Positions 34,782-44,027 of a DNA stretch of 64,000 bases are shown here, piece after piece. The stretch lies in contig JAFVQD010000011.1 in assembly GCA_017504965.1 (NCBI GenBank), positions 119,131 through 183,130 of the forward strand, written 5' to 3'. Numbering within the stretch: position 1 is the stretch's first letter; every line of letters begins with the position of its first letter. This stretch comes from Bacteroidales bacterium. GTDB lineage: Bacteria > Bacteroidota > Bacteroidia > Bacteroidales > UBA932. The notes beneath the pieces were generated by a model. That model did not search any database, had not been told where the DNA came from, and saw nothing but the letters and a program-made list of their open reading frames with translations. The position numbers were made by a program, and so were the translations under genes.

Positions 34782-35222
34782 CTAATTCTGTTTTTTGTCA
34801 GGGACTAACCTTTCAGCCACACTGATCATCCATTCTCCGATGAAGCGGACAATAATAGTGCCTACAAGAATCCCGATAAAGTCTGCCACAAAATCGAGTA
34901 TATCACCGTCACGAGCTACAAGAAGATACTTCTGTACCAGCTCAGTACCCACAGCAAACAGAAGACCTGTCACAAATGTGAGACCCGATGCAAACTCCTT
35001 ATATTTTCCCAGGTGGCGCGAATAGCGGTATGTAAGCCATCCTATAAAAGGGTAGGGAAGGAACATTATGAAATGGAAATAACGATCTATCCTTATCCCT
35101 AAGAAATACTGGGGAAGCTCCATATCCGGCATAGAGATATTGAAAAAGCAAAAGAAAAGTACCATCCCTACATATATGAGGAACAGTACTTTTACCAATA
35201 TGCCGGCTCCACGACTCAACAT
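34782..35222 (-). CDS. VanZ-family membrane protein
   Basis: 146 residues, four membrane spans. VanZ-type pattern: RIDRYFHFIMFLPYPFIGW and GTELVQKYLLVARDGDILDFVADFIGILVG. The family is found in many bacteria and its general function is unclear; glycopeptide resistance is known only for some members. In a minus-strand run with DUF3575 and talC. Confidence 0.85.
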   Translation of the reverse strand: MLSRGAGILVKVLFLIYVGMVLFFCFFNISMPDMELPQYFLGIRIDRYFHFIMFLPYPFIGWLTYRYSRHLGKYKEFASGLTFVTGLLFAVGTELVQKYLLVARDGDILDFVADFIGILVGTIIVRFIGEWMISVAERLVPDKKQN

Positions 35223-35238
35223 ATGCCAATATTATGGA

Positions 35239-35892
35239 TTAGACCATCTTAGCGGCGTCGCTGATAAATGTAGCGAGACCTTTGTCGGTAAGTGGATGGT
35301 TAATAAGACCGAGGATAGCTTTAAGAGGGCAAGTAGCCACATCTGCACCTACCTCCAGACACTGGATAATGTGCTGGGTGTGGCGGATAGATGCTGCAAG
35401 GACCTGAGTCTGATATCCGTATGTGTTGTATACATCTACGATCTGAGCTACAAGTCCGATACCGTCAGTAGAGATGTCGTCAAGACGACCTACGAATGGT
35501 GATACATAAGTGGCACCTGCTTTGGCAGCCAAAAGGGCCTGACCTACTGAGAATACAAGTGTACAGTTGGTTTTGATGCCACGTGAAGAGAAGTACTTCA
35601 CAGCTTTGATACCGTCGATGGTGCAAGGGAGTTTTACAGTGATCTGAGGATTGATGTTAGCAAGTTCCTGACCCTCTTTGATCATCTCTTCATAAGTGGT
35701 GGACAGAACCTCTGCACTTACATCACCATCCACGATCTCACAGATGGCTGCATAGTGTTTTTTGATGTTCTCCACACCTTTGATACCCTCTTTGGCCATA
35801 AGGGAAGGGTTAGTGGTAACACCGTCAAGAATACCAAGGCTTTGTGCCTCTTTGATTTGCTCAAGATTAGCTGTGTCAAGGAAAAATTTCAT
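35239..35892 (-). CDS. Fructose-6-phosphate aldolase / transaldolase-like protein (TalC/Fsa family)
   Basis: 217 residues, single TIM barrel. Motifs [26 protein letters not shown], Schiff-base Lys87 in ITVKLPCT, and [19 protein letters not shown]. The family either cleaves fructose-6-phosphate or acts as transaldolase in the pentose phosphate pathway; Bacteroidota members are usually annotated as transaldolase. Sequence alone does not decide. Between VanZ and SulP on the minus strand. Confidence 0.9.
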   Translation of the reverse strand: MKFFLDTANLEQIKEAQSLGILDGVTTNPSLMAKEGIKGVENIKKHYAAICEIVDGDVSAEVLSTTYEEMIKEGQELANINPQITVKLPCTIDGIKAVKYFSSRGIKTNCTLVFSVGQALLAAKAGATYVSPFVGRLDDISTDGIGLVAQIVDVYNTYGYQTQVLAASIRHTQHIIQCLEVGADVATCPLKAILGLINHPLTDKGLATFISDAAKMV

Positions 35893-35914
35893 AATTGTAT
35901 TTTGTCTCTAATAG

Positions 35915-37609
35915 TTATTCATCAAGTAGTTCTTTAGCCCTCTTCATAGCAGGGGTGATGTGAGGAAGGATGTTCTCTTCGCCGATCTCAGCGGCAAATC
36001 CGGCTTTGCGAATAGATGCGTGGACCTTCTCGGTTACACCCGAAAGCACCATCTGGATACCCTCTTTTTTAGAGCGGAGATAGAGGTTACGGAGGTTGTT
36101 GAGACCGGTAGAGTCGATAAAGGGTACCCTTCTCATACGGATAACTCTAACTTTCAGTTTTTCACCTCTGAACCTGTCAAATTCATCGATCTTCGAAGCG
36201 AGACCGAAGAAGAAAGGACCGTCGATCTCATATACCTCCACACCTTCAGGAATATCGAGATACTGTGTGTCGGTAGGGTTTATAATCTCTACATTTTCAG
36301 TAGCAGCTATAGGGTCTTTGCCCATAACATTGATCTGTGATGTCTCGCTTACACGCTTCACAAACAGGATTACAGCCAGAAGCATACCCACTTCGATAGC
36401 GACTGTAAGGTCGATGATAACTGTCAGGAAGAAAGTGATCAGAAGGACAGCCACATCGGTCTTCTCACCTTTAAGGAGATATTTGAATGTCCTCCACTCT
36501 GACATATTGTATGCTACCATAACCAGAATAGCTGCAAGACAAGATAGTGGAATATACACTGCATAAGGGAGAAGGAACAGGAATATGATCAGAAGCACTA
36601 CTGCGTGAACGATACCGGCAATAGGGGTGCGGCCGCCATTGTTAATGTTGGCCATAGTTCTGGCCAGTGCACCTGTCGCAGGGATACCTCCGAAGAATGG
36701 GGTCACGATGTTGGCGATACCCTGACCGATAAGTTCGGTATTGGAGTCGTGTTTCTTGCCTGTAACACCGTCAGCCACCATAGCGGCCATCAATGACTCG
36801 ATAGCACAAAGAAGAGCGATGGTGATCGCCGGCGAGAAGAGCTCCTGTATGGTGTCGATGTTTATTGCAGGGAGTGATGGCTTGGGGAAGGTCAGCCCAC
36901 CTGCCAGCTCGGGGAATTTGTCACCGATGGTCAGGAATGTGATGCCGTCGATCCTGGTAGCTGCCACTGAGGCGATGATACCTACGATAATGGCGATCAG
37001 TGAACCGGGAATCTTCTTGGTCACTTTAGGCCAGAAGATGCAGATCAGAAGGCATACAAGGCCGAGTATGGTCTCAGATAGCTGTATGGTGCCGAAGTGC
37101 TGGAAGTAGCATTTCCACTGCTCCAGGAATCCTGAAGGGACATTTTCTATCTGCAGACCGAAGAAATCCTTGACCTGTGTAGAGAAAATTACTACAGCGA
37201 TACCTGAAGTGAAGCCCACGATAATAGGATAGGGGATAAACTTGATGAGTGTACCCAGCTTGAATACACCCATAAGTACCAGCATAATACCTGCCATCGC
37301 TGTCGCAATGATAAGTCCGTCCATACCGAATTTGGTGACGATACCGTAGATGATCACGATAAACGCACCTGTAGGACCTCCGATCAGGGAGTATGTGCCA
37401 CCGAGAAATGACATCAGGAATCCCGCTACGATAGCGGTGATAAGACCCTGCTGGGGAGATACACCCGATGATATACCAAATGCTATGGCAAGTGGCAAAG
37501 CTATAATACCGACGATAACTCCGGCGATAAGGTCGGCACGGAAGTCATCCATAGTGTATTTTCCTTTCTGGAAAATATCTAAAATTTTAGGTCTGAATGA
37601 AAAACGCAT
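35915..37609 (-). CDS. SulP-family anion permease with STAS domain
   Basis: 564 residues. About 14 membrane segments starting at DFRADLIAGVIVGIIALPLAIAF-type sequence near residue 25, with PTGAFIVII and GGIPATGALARTMANINNGGRTP, typical of SulP. The C-terminal cytoplasmic STAS domain (about 435-555) includes IRMRRVPFIDSTGLNNL. Substrate could be sulfate or bicarbonate. Two bases downstream of thrC, so probably in the same transcript. Confidence 0.92.
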   Translation of the reverse strand: MRFSFRPKILDIFQKGKYTMDDFRADLIAGVIVGIIALPLAIAFGISSGVSPQQGLITAIVAGFLMSFLGGTYSLIGGPTGAFIVIIYGIVTKFGMDGLIIATAMAGIMLVLMGVFKLGTLIKFIPYPIIVGFTSGIAVVIFSTQVKDFFGLQIENVPSGFLEQWKCYFQHFGTIQLSETILGLVCLLICIFWPKVTKKIPGSLIAIIVGIIASVAATRIDGITFLTIGDKFPELAGGLTFPKPSLPAINIDTIQELFSPAITIALLCAIESLMAAMVADGVTGKKHDSNTELIGQGIANIVTPFFGGIPATGALARTMANINNGGRTPIAGIVHAVVLLIIFLFLLPYAVYIPLSCLAAILVMVAYNMSEWRTFKYLLKGEKTDVAVLLITFFLTVIIDLTVAIEVGMLLAVILFVKRVSETSQINVMGKDPIAATENVEIINPTDTQYLDIPEGVEVYEIDGPFFFGLASKIDEFDRFRGEKLKVRVIRMRRVPFIDSTGLNNLRNLYLRSKKEGIQMVLSGVTEKVHASIRKAGFAAEIGEENILPHITPAMKRAKELLDE

Positions 37610-37611
37610 CG

Positions 37612-38913
37612 TTATTTTGCAAATAAAGATTTGGCTTTTGTTACAACTTCTTCTTTATCTGTGTCGGGCTTGAGTACCAGGTCGGGTTTCAGGTAGAAGA
37701 TGTCACTCTTTTCGGATTTGAACCTCTTCTCACCTCCACCTGTGATATTCAGCATCACCACTTCGTCGCGTCTGATCTTGCCGCTCTCGAGCGCTTTCAT
37801 CATACCGCTGAGGGCAATGGCTGCTGCAGGATGGATGTCAATACCTTCTGTTCTCAGGAACAACTCAGATTGGGCGCAAATATCGGAATTATTTGCGATT
37901 TCCATATCACCATTTGTATCTTTTATCGCATCAAACAGACCACCGATTATAGAGTATGGCGGTTTTCTGTTAGAGAGCACTTTGGCATCGATCTCTCCTG
38001 CCTTGATTCTGGCCTCTTCCTGGTCCATAGGTAGGAGGTCTCTGCTCCCGGCTTTCCAGGCATCATACATAGGGACAAACGGTATATTCTGTACCGGGTA
38101 CAATCTCATTTTGTGCTCACCCCAGCGTCCGTCCCCGATCAGTCGGAGGTTAGCCTCCCAAGCGGCAATAGCCCCTGTCCCGCTACCTACAGCCTGAAAA
38201 TATGCGTCCGGAATCCTCCCTATAGTGGTGGTGGCAGAGAGCATAGTGGTAGACATACCGTCCCTTCGGGCCACGTTTTTCGCTCCACCCTCATCCATAA
38301 AATATGGATCGCTGCAGGCAGCCTGCGAGAGTGCTATCGCGTCGAAATAGTCACACCCTTGGGGGGCGCAGATGAGCTTGACGCAATCATTGAGCGGCTT
38401 TTCAAACCACAGGGCTCCGATATTGTCCTGAGGGACAAACAGAAGGAGCGGAATATTGTTGTCTGAGCAGACCTGTGCAAATGCGCGTGCTGTGTTTCCG
38501 GCAGATGCCACCACGAGTACCCTGTCATTCCCTTCAGGGAGCCTTCCGCATACAGAATATGCCTCGGTCTCTTTGAATGAACAGGTCCTCATATATGCAC
38601 CTTTCTCCGGCCAGTAGCCTGAGAATGAGATATAAAGGTTATCCATACCCAGCTCTGCAGCCAGTTTCTCACTTTTGTATGTGATGGTGCGGGCTGAGCC
38701 TTTAAGGATCCTTCTGACAGGGAGCCAGTCTGCATATGTGTATATGCCATACTCCTCACCACGGAGTTCCAGCTGCTTTTTATCATATATGGCCCTTACA
38801 AGTGATGGGGCTCCCGAATACTCTTTATCTGCAAGTGTCCAACCTGCATCTTCGAAGACTCTCCCTGTGGCAACATTCATCAGGGAGTATTTGGTAGGTT
38901 TAAATTCGATCAT
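37612..38913 (-). CDS. thrC: Threonine synthase
   Basis: 433 residues. PLP enzyme converting O-phosphohomoserine to threonine. N-terminal YSLMNVATGRVFEDAGW, Schiff-base region YISFSGYWPEKGAYMRTCSFKE-type (lysine in CSFKETEAY), GNTARAFAQV, VGSGTGAIAAWE. Pathway partner of thrA; homoserine kinase is not in the window. Own promoter box at 38934, which overlaps the end of the Hdr-like operon. Confidence 0.92.
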   Translation of the reverse strand: MIEFKPTKYSLMNVATGRVFEDAGWTLADKEYSGAPSLVRAIYDKKQLELRGEEYGIYTYADWLPVRRILKGSARTITYKSEKLAAELGMDNLYISFSGYWPEKGAYMRTCSFKETEAYSVCGRLPEGNDRVLVVASAGNTARAFAQVCSDNNIPLLLFVPQDNIGALWFEKPLNDCVKLICAPQGCDYFDAIALSQAACSDPYFMDEGGAKNVARRDGMSTTMLSATTTIGRIPDAYFQAVGSGTGAIAAWEANLRLIGDGRWGEHKMRLYPVQNIPFVPMYDAWKAGSRDLLPMDQEEARIKAGEIDAKVLSNRKPPYSIIGGLFDAIKDTNGDMEIANNSDICAQSELFLRTEGIDIHPAAAIALSGMMKALESGKIRRDEVVMLNITGGGEKRFKSEKSDIFYLKPDLVLKPDTDKEEVVTKAKSLFAK

Positions 38914-38933
38914 TATTAAAATTATTTATCCTG

Positions 38934-38941
38934 CAAATATA
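38934..38941 (-). promoter_or_regulatory. -7 box (TATATTTG) for thrC
   Basis: TATATTTG on the minus strand, 20 bases before the thrC ATG and only a few bases after the stop of the preceding gene. Confidence 0.55.
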
Positions 38942-38945
38942 ACCA

Positions 38946-40769
38946 TTATTTCTCTGGTGAGGTGCTGCATCTGTCTATAACTTCGGCCAGGTCCCTCACT
39001 TTCTTGGCAGATCTCGGACTGAAGGTTTTCAGACAGAGAGGGCAAGCTGTCACGATCTCTTGAGGATGATTGGTCATAAGATCCTCTACAGCGGCATCTG
39101 TTATGTGTACCCTCTCCTCGTGGCTCAGGGTGATACTCCCCACACTTCCACCGCAGCAGATGGACTCGTCCCTTTCGTGCCCTGCAGGTACCAGTTCGCA
39201 CACTTTGGAGAGGAGTTCTCTCGGCTCTTCGTAAATGCCGCACCCTCTTCCGAGCTCACAAGGGTCGTGGTATACCATTCTGGTATCTTCTTTCTCCACT
39301 TTAAGGGCACCAGATTTTACCAGTTCATTCAGGTACTGTGAGTGATGTACGACTCTGATTCCAGGGAGGTTATATTCCTCCCTGAACACTTTGAAGCAGA
39401 TAGGGCAAGTTACCAGCAGAGTATCTGCCCCGGAAGCGAGGATGAGCTCAGTATTGCGCTGTATCATAGCCTGTGCCTCTTCGCGGCGTCCGGAGAGGAT
39501 CAGCGGTCTGCCGCAGCAGATACCTCCATCCTTGTCCATCGGACTCCACTCCACAGAGGCTTTGTCGAGCAGCGAGCCCATTGCCTTCCCGATAGATGGG
39601 GTGAGCTGGGACATACACCCTGCGTAATAGAGGACTTTTGGCCGCTTCTCTGCAGGTTCAACCGTATTCACCCTCTGAAGATATGTGTAGTCAGCTTTGA
39701 TCTTTCCATCCCTGTGTCTCTCCCTGCTGAGGAGCTTCAGCCTGCAGGAGTCTACCTCTACGGGGCATACTGCCACACATTTGCCGCACTGCAGACATTT
39801 GTCGGCGATCTCCTCCATCTTCCTGCGGTTTCTTCTGCGGAGGAATCTGATGAAATATACCGAAGAGTATTTGAGGTTCTTTTTCTGTGCATTCATCGGA
39901 CAAGCGTCGATACACATACCGCAGCTTGAGCAGGAGTATATCTCAGCGAGTGCATACCCTTTGCGTGGATGCCACGATTTGATTCCTGCATTCTTCAGGG
40001 TGATGAAGAATATCTCGGTAGGGATATGCATATATCTGGTGAATGGGAGGCAGAAGAAGAATGTCCCCAGTGCTATCGAATATGCCCACCAGGTGGGTAG
40101 GATGTGGTAGTCGTTGCTGAGGAAATTGGAGAAGAGGAGCCATACCGATTTGGTGAGGAAGCTACCTCCGCTGATCCCTGCAGTGAACCCCTCTGCGAGC
40201 AGTCTGAGGGGGAATATTGCCCAGAGGGCGTACATCGCTATCTTGTCGGGGAGGGTAGTGCGGGTGGTCCTCCGCATCCCCAGTGCCCTCGAGCGGATCC
40301 TTTTGAACATCGCCAGGGCAATACCGCTGAGGATTACCAGCAGGAAGAAGTCCATCAGGAAGAACAGAAGTGCCCCCTGAAGGGTGTGGTTGGTCTCCAT
40401 CATAAAGAAACGGAAGAAGATGGGGTAGTAGAGGAGTCCGGCCCTCTCAGGAACATATAGGAAAGTCTCTATGTGGCCGATCAATATGATCATAAACCAG
40501 CCGAAGGCTATGCTTGAGTGCATATATCCCAGAAGGGGTTTCCTTTTCCATATCTTGACGTGAAGGAGGACATCGCAGATGATGTCTTTAATATCTTTAA
40601 CCAGTATGACCGGATTTATCAGCGAGAGAAGATATCTCTTCCTGTCCTTGGGCGGTAACTGGATTATGACCCGTATGATGGCTACCAGAAGGTATACGAG
40701 TATGAAGATCATACTCAGCATAAATGGCAGCACGAAGTCGTTATATCCTGATGCAAAGCGCTCTTTCAT
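38946..40769 (-). CDS. Membrane-anchored HdrD-like Fe-S protein (NarI-like + 2x[4Fe-4S] + two CCG domains)
   Basis: 607 residues. N-terminal membrane domain with about five to six spans (residues 14-260) and histidines such as H99 and H128 that could ligate heme b. A double ferredoxin module follows: C280/C283/C286/C290 and C325/C328/C331/C335. Then two complete CCG motifs: C385, C418-C419, C455/C458; and C504, C538-C539, C576/C579. This combines HdrE- and HdrD-like parts in one chain, resembling quinone-linked heterodisulfide-reductase-type oxidoreductases. Last gene of the Hdr-like operon. True substrate unknown. Confidence 0.88.
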   Translation of the reverse strand: MKERFASGYNDFVLPFMLSMIFILVYLLVAIIRVIIQLPPKDRKRYLLSLINPVILVKDIKDIICDVLLHVKIWKRKPLLGYMHSSIAFGWFMIILIGHIETFLYVPERAGLLYYPIFFRFFMMETNHTLQGALLFFLMDFFLLVILSGIALAMFKRIRSRALGMRRTTRTTLPDKIAMYALWAIFPLRLLAEGFTAGISGGSFLTKSVWLLFSNFLSNDYHILPTWWAYSIALGTFFFCLPFTRYMHIPTEIFFITLKNAGIKSWHPRKGYALAEIYSCSSCGMCIDACPMNAQKKNLKYSSVYFIRFLRRRNRRKMEEIADKCLQCGKCVAVCPVEVDSCRLKLLSRERHRDGKIKADYTYLQRVNTVEPAEKRPKVLYYAGCMSQLTPSIGKAMGSLLDKASVEWSPMDKDGGICCGRPLILSGRREEAQAMIQRNTELILASGADTLLVTCPICFKVFREEYNLPGIRVVHHSQYLNELVKSGALKVEKEDTRMVYHDPCELGRGCGIYEEPRELLSKVCELVPAGHERDESICCGGSVGSITLSHEERVHITDAAVEDLMTNHPQEIVTACPLCLKTFSPRSAKKVRDLAEVIDRCSTSPEK

Positions 40770-40775
40770 ATACTT

Positions 40776-41105
40776 TTACTGGATACTGTACGTTTTTAAT
40801 ATTGACAAAATCAAATTTCTGGTATTGATCCCCCGTGGGCATACAAGCTGACATTTGCCGCAGAGCATACACGATCTGAACTGCTCCAGGGCACTCTTCT
40901 CCTGACCTCTGCTCAGAAGGAGGATCCCCTTGCGGAGGTTCATAGTGGTATATACCCCGGCAGTGCAGCTGGCCGCACAGGAGCCGCAGGCCATACACTT
41001 GAGGACATCGGGCTCCCTACGGATGAGGATCTCGAAGTGGGTTCTGTCCATCTTGTCGAGATCGATCGCGGAGCTGGGGGTCAGACCATATCCAAAATCT
41101 ATCAT
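40776..41105 (-). CDS. HdrC-like [4Fe-4S] protein (short)
   Basis: 109 residues with two CxxCxxCxxxC sets: C37/C40/C43/C47 and C79/C82/C85/C89 (the second followed by Pro). Electron-transfer subunit similar to HdrC. Its ATG overlaps the hdrA-like stop (ATGA, 4 bases) and it ends six bases before the membrane subunit. The operon thus has two HdrC-type proteins, one probably serving the membrane HdrD-like subunit. Confidence 0.88.
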   Translation of the reverse strand: MIDFGYGLTPSSAIDLDKMDRTHFEILIRREPDVLKCMACGSCAASCTAGVYTTMNLRKGILLLSRGQEKSALEQFRSCMLCGKCQLVCPRGINTRNLILSILKTYSIQ

Positions 41106-42109
41106 AACAAATATTCGTCTATTGTGAGTGCAACACTTTTCCCTTCTGCTATCGCCTCCGGCAATGTCTTCGGCCCTGTGCAGGCACCGGCATAGAATAC
41201 ACCCTTCTTGGAAGAGACTCCGGGTGCAGTGAAGTAGTTCTTGCTCTGGAAGAAACCGTCTTCAGGGATGTTGAGCGAGAGCATCTGCGCAAATTTGGCA
41301 GTGTCGCTGTTCTGTACCATACCGGCCATAAGGACCAGAAGGTCCAATGATACCCTTAGCGGCTTGCCTGAAAGGGTATCCTCCGCCTTGATCAGAAGTG
41401 TGCCGTCCTGTTTCTCAGAAACCTCTGATACTCTTCCCCTTACGAAGATAATGCCGTACTTTTTCTGCGCCTCGAGGTACATATCCTCATAGTTCCTGCC
41501 GAACATACGGAGGTCCATATAGAAGCAGTAGACGGTGGAATTGGGGAATTTCTCTTTGATCTCGCAGGCCTGTTTTACTGCAGTAGCGCAGCATACCTTC
41601 GAGCATTGGCGGTTTCCCGCCTTCTCGTCGCGGGAGCCTACGCAGTGGACAAATCCTATCTTTTTAGGGTATTGGATGCGGTGGTCATTCCCCTCGGCAA
41701 AATAGTGTTCAAGGTCGGCGTTTGTGATGACGCGGTCATAGATCCCGTAGCCGTACTCCTCCTTTTTCTCGGCAGGGAAGAGTGAGAATCCGGTGGTGAG
41801 AAGGACAGCGTCAGCCAGGATGGACATACCGTTCCCGAGTATTACATTGTATGATTTGTCTATTCTGTTGATAGAGGTGACCTGAGTGTCTACGAACCAT
41901 TTGACATTCTCAAGCCCGGAGGTAATCTTGTTCAGCACCTCGTCAGCCTTCTGACCGTAGGGGAAGAGTCTGTCCCATTTGGCCAGGTGGCCTCCCAGAT
42001 GGGGTTCCTTCTCTATCAAAAAGGCAGTGTGGCCAAGTTTGGCCAGGGTTTTGGCAGCTTCTATGCCGCAGGGACCGCCTCCGATTATAACGACATTGCG
42101 ATTGTTCAT
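41102..42109 (-). CDS. HdrA-like FAD/Fe-S oxidoreductase (short form)
   Basis: 335 residues from the ATG at 42109 (MNNRNVVIIGGGPCGIEA); an in-frame ATG at 42133 would add eight residues and overlap the upstream gene. FAD-binding Rossmann motif at the start. HdrA-specific cluster ligands C156, C169, C173, C174 in CVGSRD..CSKVCC, and C-terminal GVFYAGACTGPKTLPEAIAEG. Lacks the N-terminal and C-terminal ferredoxin domains of methanogen HdrA, so it is the short type. Could accept electrons from NAD(P)H or ferredoxin; bifurcation is not shown. Confidence 0.88.
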   Translation of the reverse strand: MNNRNVVIIGGGPCGIEAAKTLAKLGHTAFLIEKEPHLGGHLAKWDRLFPYGQKADEVLNKITSGLENVKWFVDTQVTSINRIDKSYNVILGNGMSILADAVLLTTGFSLFPAEKKEEYGYGIYDRVITNADLEHYFAEGNDHRIQYPKKIGFVHCVGSRDEKAGNRQCSKVCCATAVKQACEIKEKFPNSTVYCFYMDLRMFGRNYEDMYLEAQKKYGIIFVRGRVSEVSEKQDGTLLIKAEDTLSGKPLRVSLDLLVLMAGMVQNSDTAKFAQMLSLNIPEDGFFQSKNYFTAPGVSSKKGVFYAGACTGPKTLPEAIAEGKSVALTIDEYLL

Positions 42110-42123
42110 TGTCAAGTTTGATT

Positions 42124-43194
42124 TTAGTAACATTTCAATAGGGTAGGTGCTTGTGGTTTTGGCAGCTGTTTGCCGTTTGCACCTTCATATTTCTTGGCAG
42201 GGTCATATTTGATACCCATCTTGTCCAGTAGTGGCTCTACTGCTACCTGGTGCATCTGCAGACCGATGGTCCAGGGGTCGTAACCCATTACCAGTGCTGC
42301 AAGCTCCTCAGATGAGAGTACCGGGATACCGTAGCCGTTTTCACCGTAGACTTTCCCATTGGTCTCGGAGAGGACATATTGCCATCTGTCGAGGAAGTAG
42401 TTGCACCCCGGGCAGTTGGTGATGATCACGTCGGGTTTGTAGGGCTCCATAGACTCGAATTTCTTATAGGTATTGGAGAGTGAGTACCCTCTGTTTGCCT
42501 TTACAAGATACTGTCTGAAACCGAAACCGCAGCAGTGTCTCCTCTCGGGATAGTCCACTATCTCACCTCCAAACGCCTCAGCGAGTCCTGAGAGTACATA
42601 AGGGTATTCGGCCCCTCCGACACCTTTGGAAGGGAACATCTTGGCATAGTGGCAGCCGATATGTTCCACCACCCTGATAGGTTTGCCGGTGTGGACATTG
42701 GTGAGTGGATATTTGGCCTGTTCAGACATAGGGTAGCGGTATTTGTACATAATATCGCTGCTGTGTGCCAGATATTCAGGGGTGTCGAACTCCTTGCGGC
42801 AGGCATCCCATAGATTCTGCTGGATCTTGGCTTTGAGTTCAGGGAACTCTTTCCAGGTTTCGAGTATCTCGGAATAGAGACCGAATGAAGTGACGCACGA
42901 GACGACCATATTCTTATAGCCCGCCTCAGTCATAAGGGCGAAATGGCGCGCAATGATGGTCATAGCGGTCTCCTGGGGGATGACATCTGAGTGATAGGCT
43001 ATCCCTCCGCAGGTGGTGTGGTATTTGGTCTCGTAGAAATCCTTTCCAAGTTTGTTTCTCACTATGTCAAGCATTGTGTTCTCGGCACCGGGGTTGAAGT
43101 TCTGTCTGATACAGCTTCTGGCGAAGAACCAATGATCATCGGGAATCTCCTTCTGATAATCTGACCATATCCTCTTTTTTCCTTCGTATATCAT
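42124..43194 (-). CDS. HdrB-like CCG-domain protein with one degenerate site
   Basis: 356 residues. The C-terminal CCG motif is complete: C181, C221-C222, C261 and C264. The N-terminal one is degenerate: C28, then TCG (only C62) and C100 without the paired second cysteine. Methanogen HdrB needs two noncubane [4Fe-4S] clusters, so classical CoM-S-S-CoB reduction is unlikely. Sixteen bases after the HdrC-like gene. Probable thiol/disulfide or electron-transfer role, partner unknown. Confidence 0.87.
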   Translation of the reverse strand: MIYEGKKRIWSDYQKEIPDDHWFFARSCIRQNFNPGAENTMLDIVRNKLGKDFYETKYHTTCGGIAYHSDVIPQETAMTIIARHFALMTEAGYKNMVVSCVTSFGLYSEILETWKEFPELKAKIQQNLWDACRKEFDTPEYLAHSSDIMYKYRYPMSEQAKYPLTNVHTGKPIRVVEHIGCHYAKMFPSKGVGGAEYPYVLSGLAEAFGGEIVDYPERRHCCGFGFRQYLVKANRGYSLSNTYKKFESMEPYKPDVIITNCPGCNYFLDRWQYVLSETNGKVYGENGYGIPVLSSEELAALVMGYDPWTIGLQMHQVAVEPLLDKMGIKYDPAKKYEGANGKQLPKPQAPTLLKCY

Positions 43195-43210
43195 AGTGTG
43201 TGATCTCTTT

Positions 43211-43909
43211 TTAGTAGTTATTCAAATGTTCTGGTCCGGTGATATTGAATACCTGATGGAAGTACTCCTCCTCGGTAAGACCCATCTCATCCGCTTTCTT
43301 TTTCGAGGCGGTGTAGATGTGGTCAAGAAGATCGTTTGCCCCTGTAACCTCGAAGATGCGGTGTAGGTCATCCATAGACTCTTTTGGGATTTTGCGGAGG
43401 GCTCCGGTGGCGTCCTGATTGTAGACGGCACCCACCCTCTCATATACATCATCGATATTATCCTCGATCCATTTCCCTACAGTTCCATATTCTGGGTGTG
43501 ATTCATATTTGAATGTGGCCGGGTGGACACAGTATCCGTGATCCAGGATATTCCCTGTGAGGACCTTGGCCAGCGCATACTGCTGTCTCCCTTTCTCAGA
43601 CTCTGTGAAGAGGCCGGTCTCGATCGAGAGCCTTCTGAGTGACATAACCACCAGTCCGGGTGCATTCTTTCTGGGACAGCGGGTCACACAGGACATACAC
43701 TCTCCGCAGTACCAGATGGCATCACTCTTGAGAAGCTCCTCTATAGCCTCCTCGTCTTTGGACTGTACGATGTTTACGATATTCTTAGGGTTATATTTAT
43801 AAAATTCTGCAGCAGGGCAGATCGCTGTACAGGTGCCACAGTTAATGCAGGCATTCAATCCCTCTTTCAGCCTGTAGTCCTGCATCAGTTTGTCGTAGTA
43901 TTTTCCCAT
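43211..43909 (-). CDS. HdrC-like [4Fe-4S] protein (long)
   Basis: 232 residues. Two clusters near the N-terminus: C21/C24/C27/C31 and C68/C71/C74/C78, both followed by proline. A long, partly acidic C-terminal helix region (about 110-232) has no motif I recognise and exceeds normal HdrC length. First gene of the five-gene Hdr-like operon, with a palindromic operator candidate in the leader. Confidence 0.87.
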   Translation of the reverse strand: MGKYYDKLMQDYRLKEGLNACINCGTCTAICPAAEFYKYNPKNIVNIVQSKDEEAIEELLKSDAIWYCGECMSCVTRCPRKNAPGLVVMSLRRLSIETGLFTESEKGRQQYALAKVLTGNILDHGYCVHPATFKYESHPEYGTVGKWIEDNIDDVYERVGAVYNQDATGALRKIPKESMDDLHRIFEVTGANDLLDHIYTASKKKADEMGLTEEEYFHQVFNITGPEHLNNY

Positions 43910-43932
43910 AATTAATGTAGTATCATCTTTTA

Positions 43933-43950
43933 TAGTAAAACCTTTTACTA
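43933..43950. promoter_or_regulatory. Perfect palindrome TAGTAAAACCTTTTACTA, candidate operator of the Hdr-like operon
   Basis: 8-bp arms with a 2-base centre, between the -7 box and the start codon, just after the expected transcription start. The position suits a repressor site. No regulator gene is adjacent. Confidence 0.5.
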
Positions 43951-43962
43951 ATTTTATGACGG

Positions 43963-43970
43963 CAAAGATA
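43963..43970 (-). promoter_or_regulatory. -7 box (TATCTTTG) of the Hdr-like operon
   Basis: TATCTTTG on the minus strand, 53 bases before the ATG at 43909. Confidence 0.55.
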
Positions 43971-43983
43971 GGAATTAAATTTT

Positions 43984-44021
43984 AAATAAAAAGACCTCCG
44001 AAGATGTGTTCGGAGGTCTTT
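43984..44021 (-). terminator. Terminator of carAB
   Basis: Perfect 13-bp stem AAAGACCTCCGAA/TTCGGAGGTCTTT, loop of six, followed on the minus strand by TTTTTATTT. Six bases after the carB stop codon. Confidence 0.9.
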
Positions 44022-44027
44022 AGTTCT

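Noticed and set aside
38946..43909. Methanogen-type CoB-CoM heterodisulfide reductase
   Set aside because: The host is a bacterium, the HdrB-like first CCG site is degenerate, HdrA is the short form and no Mvh genes are nearby.
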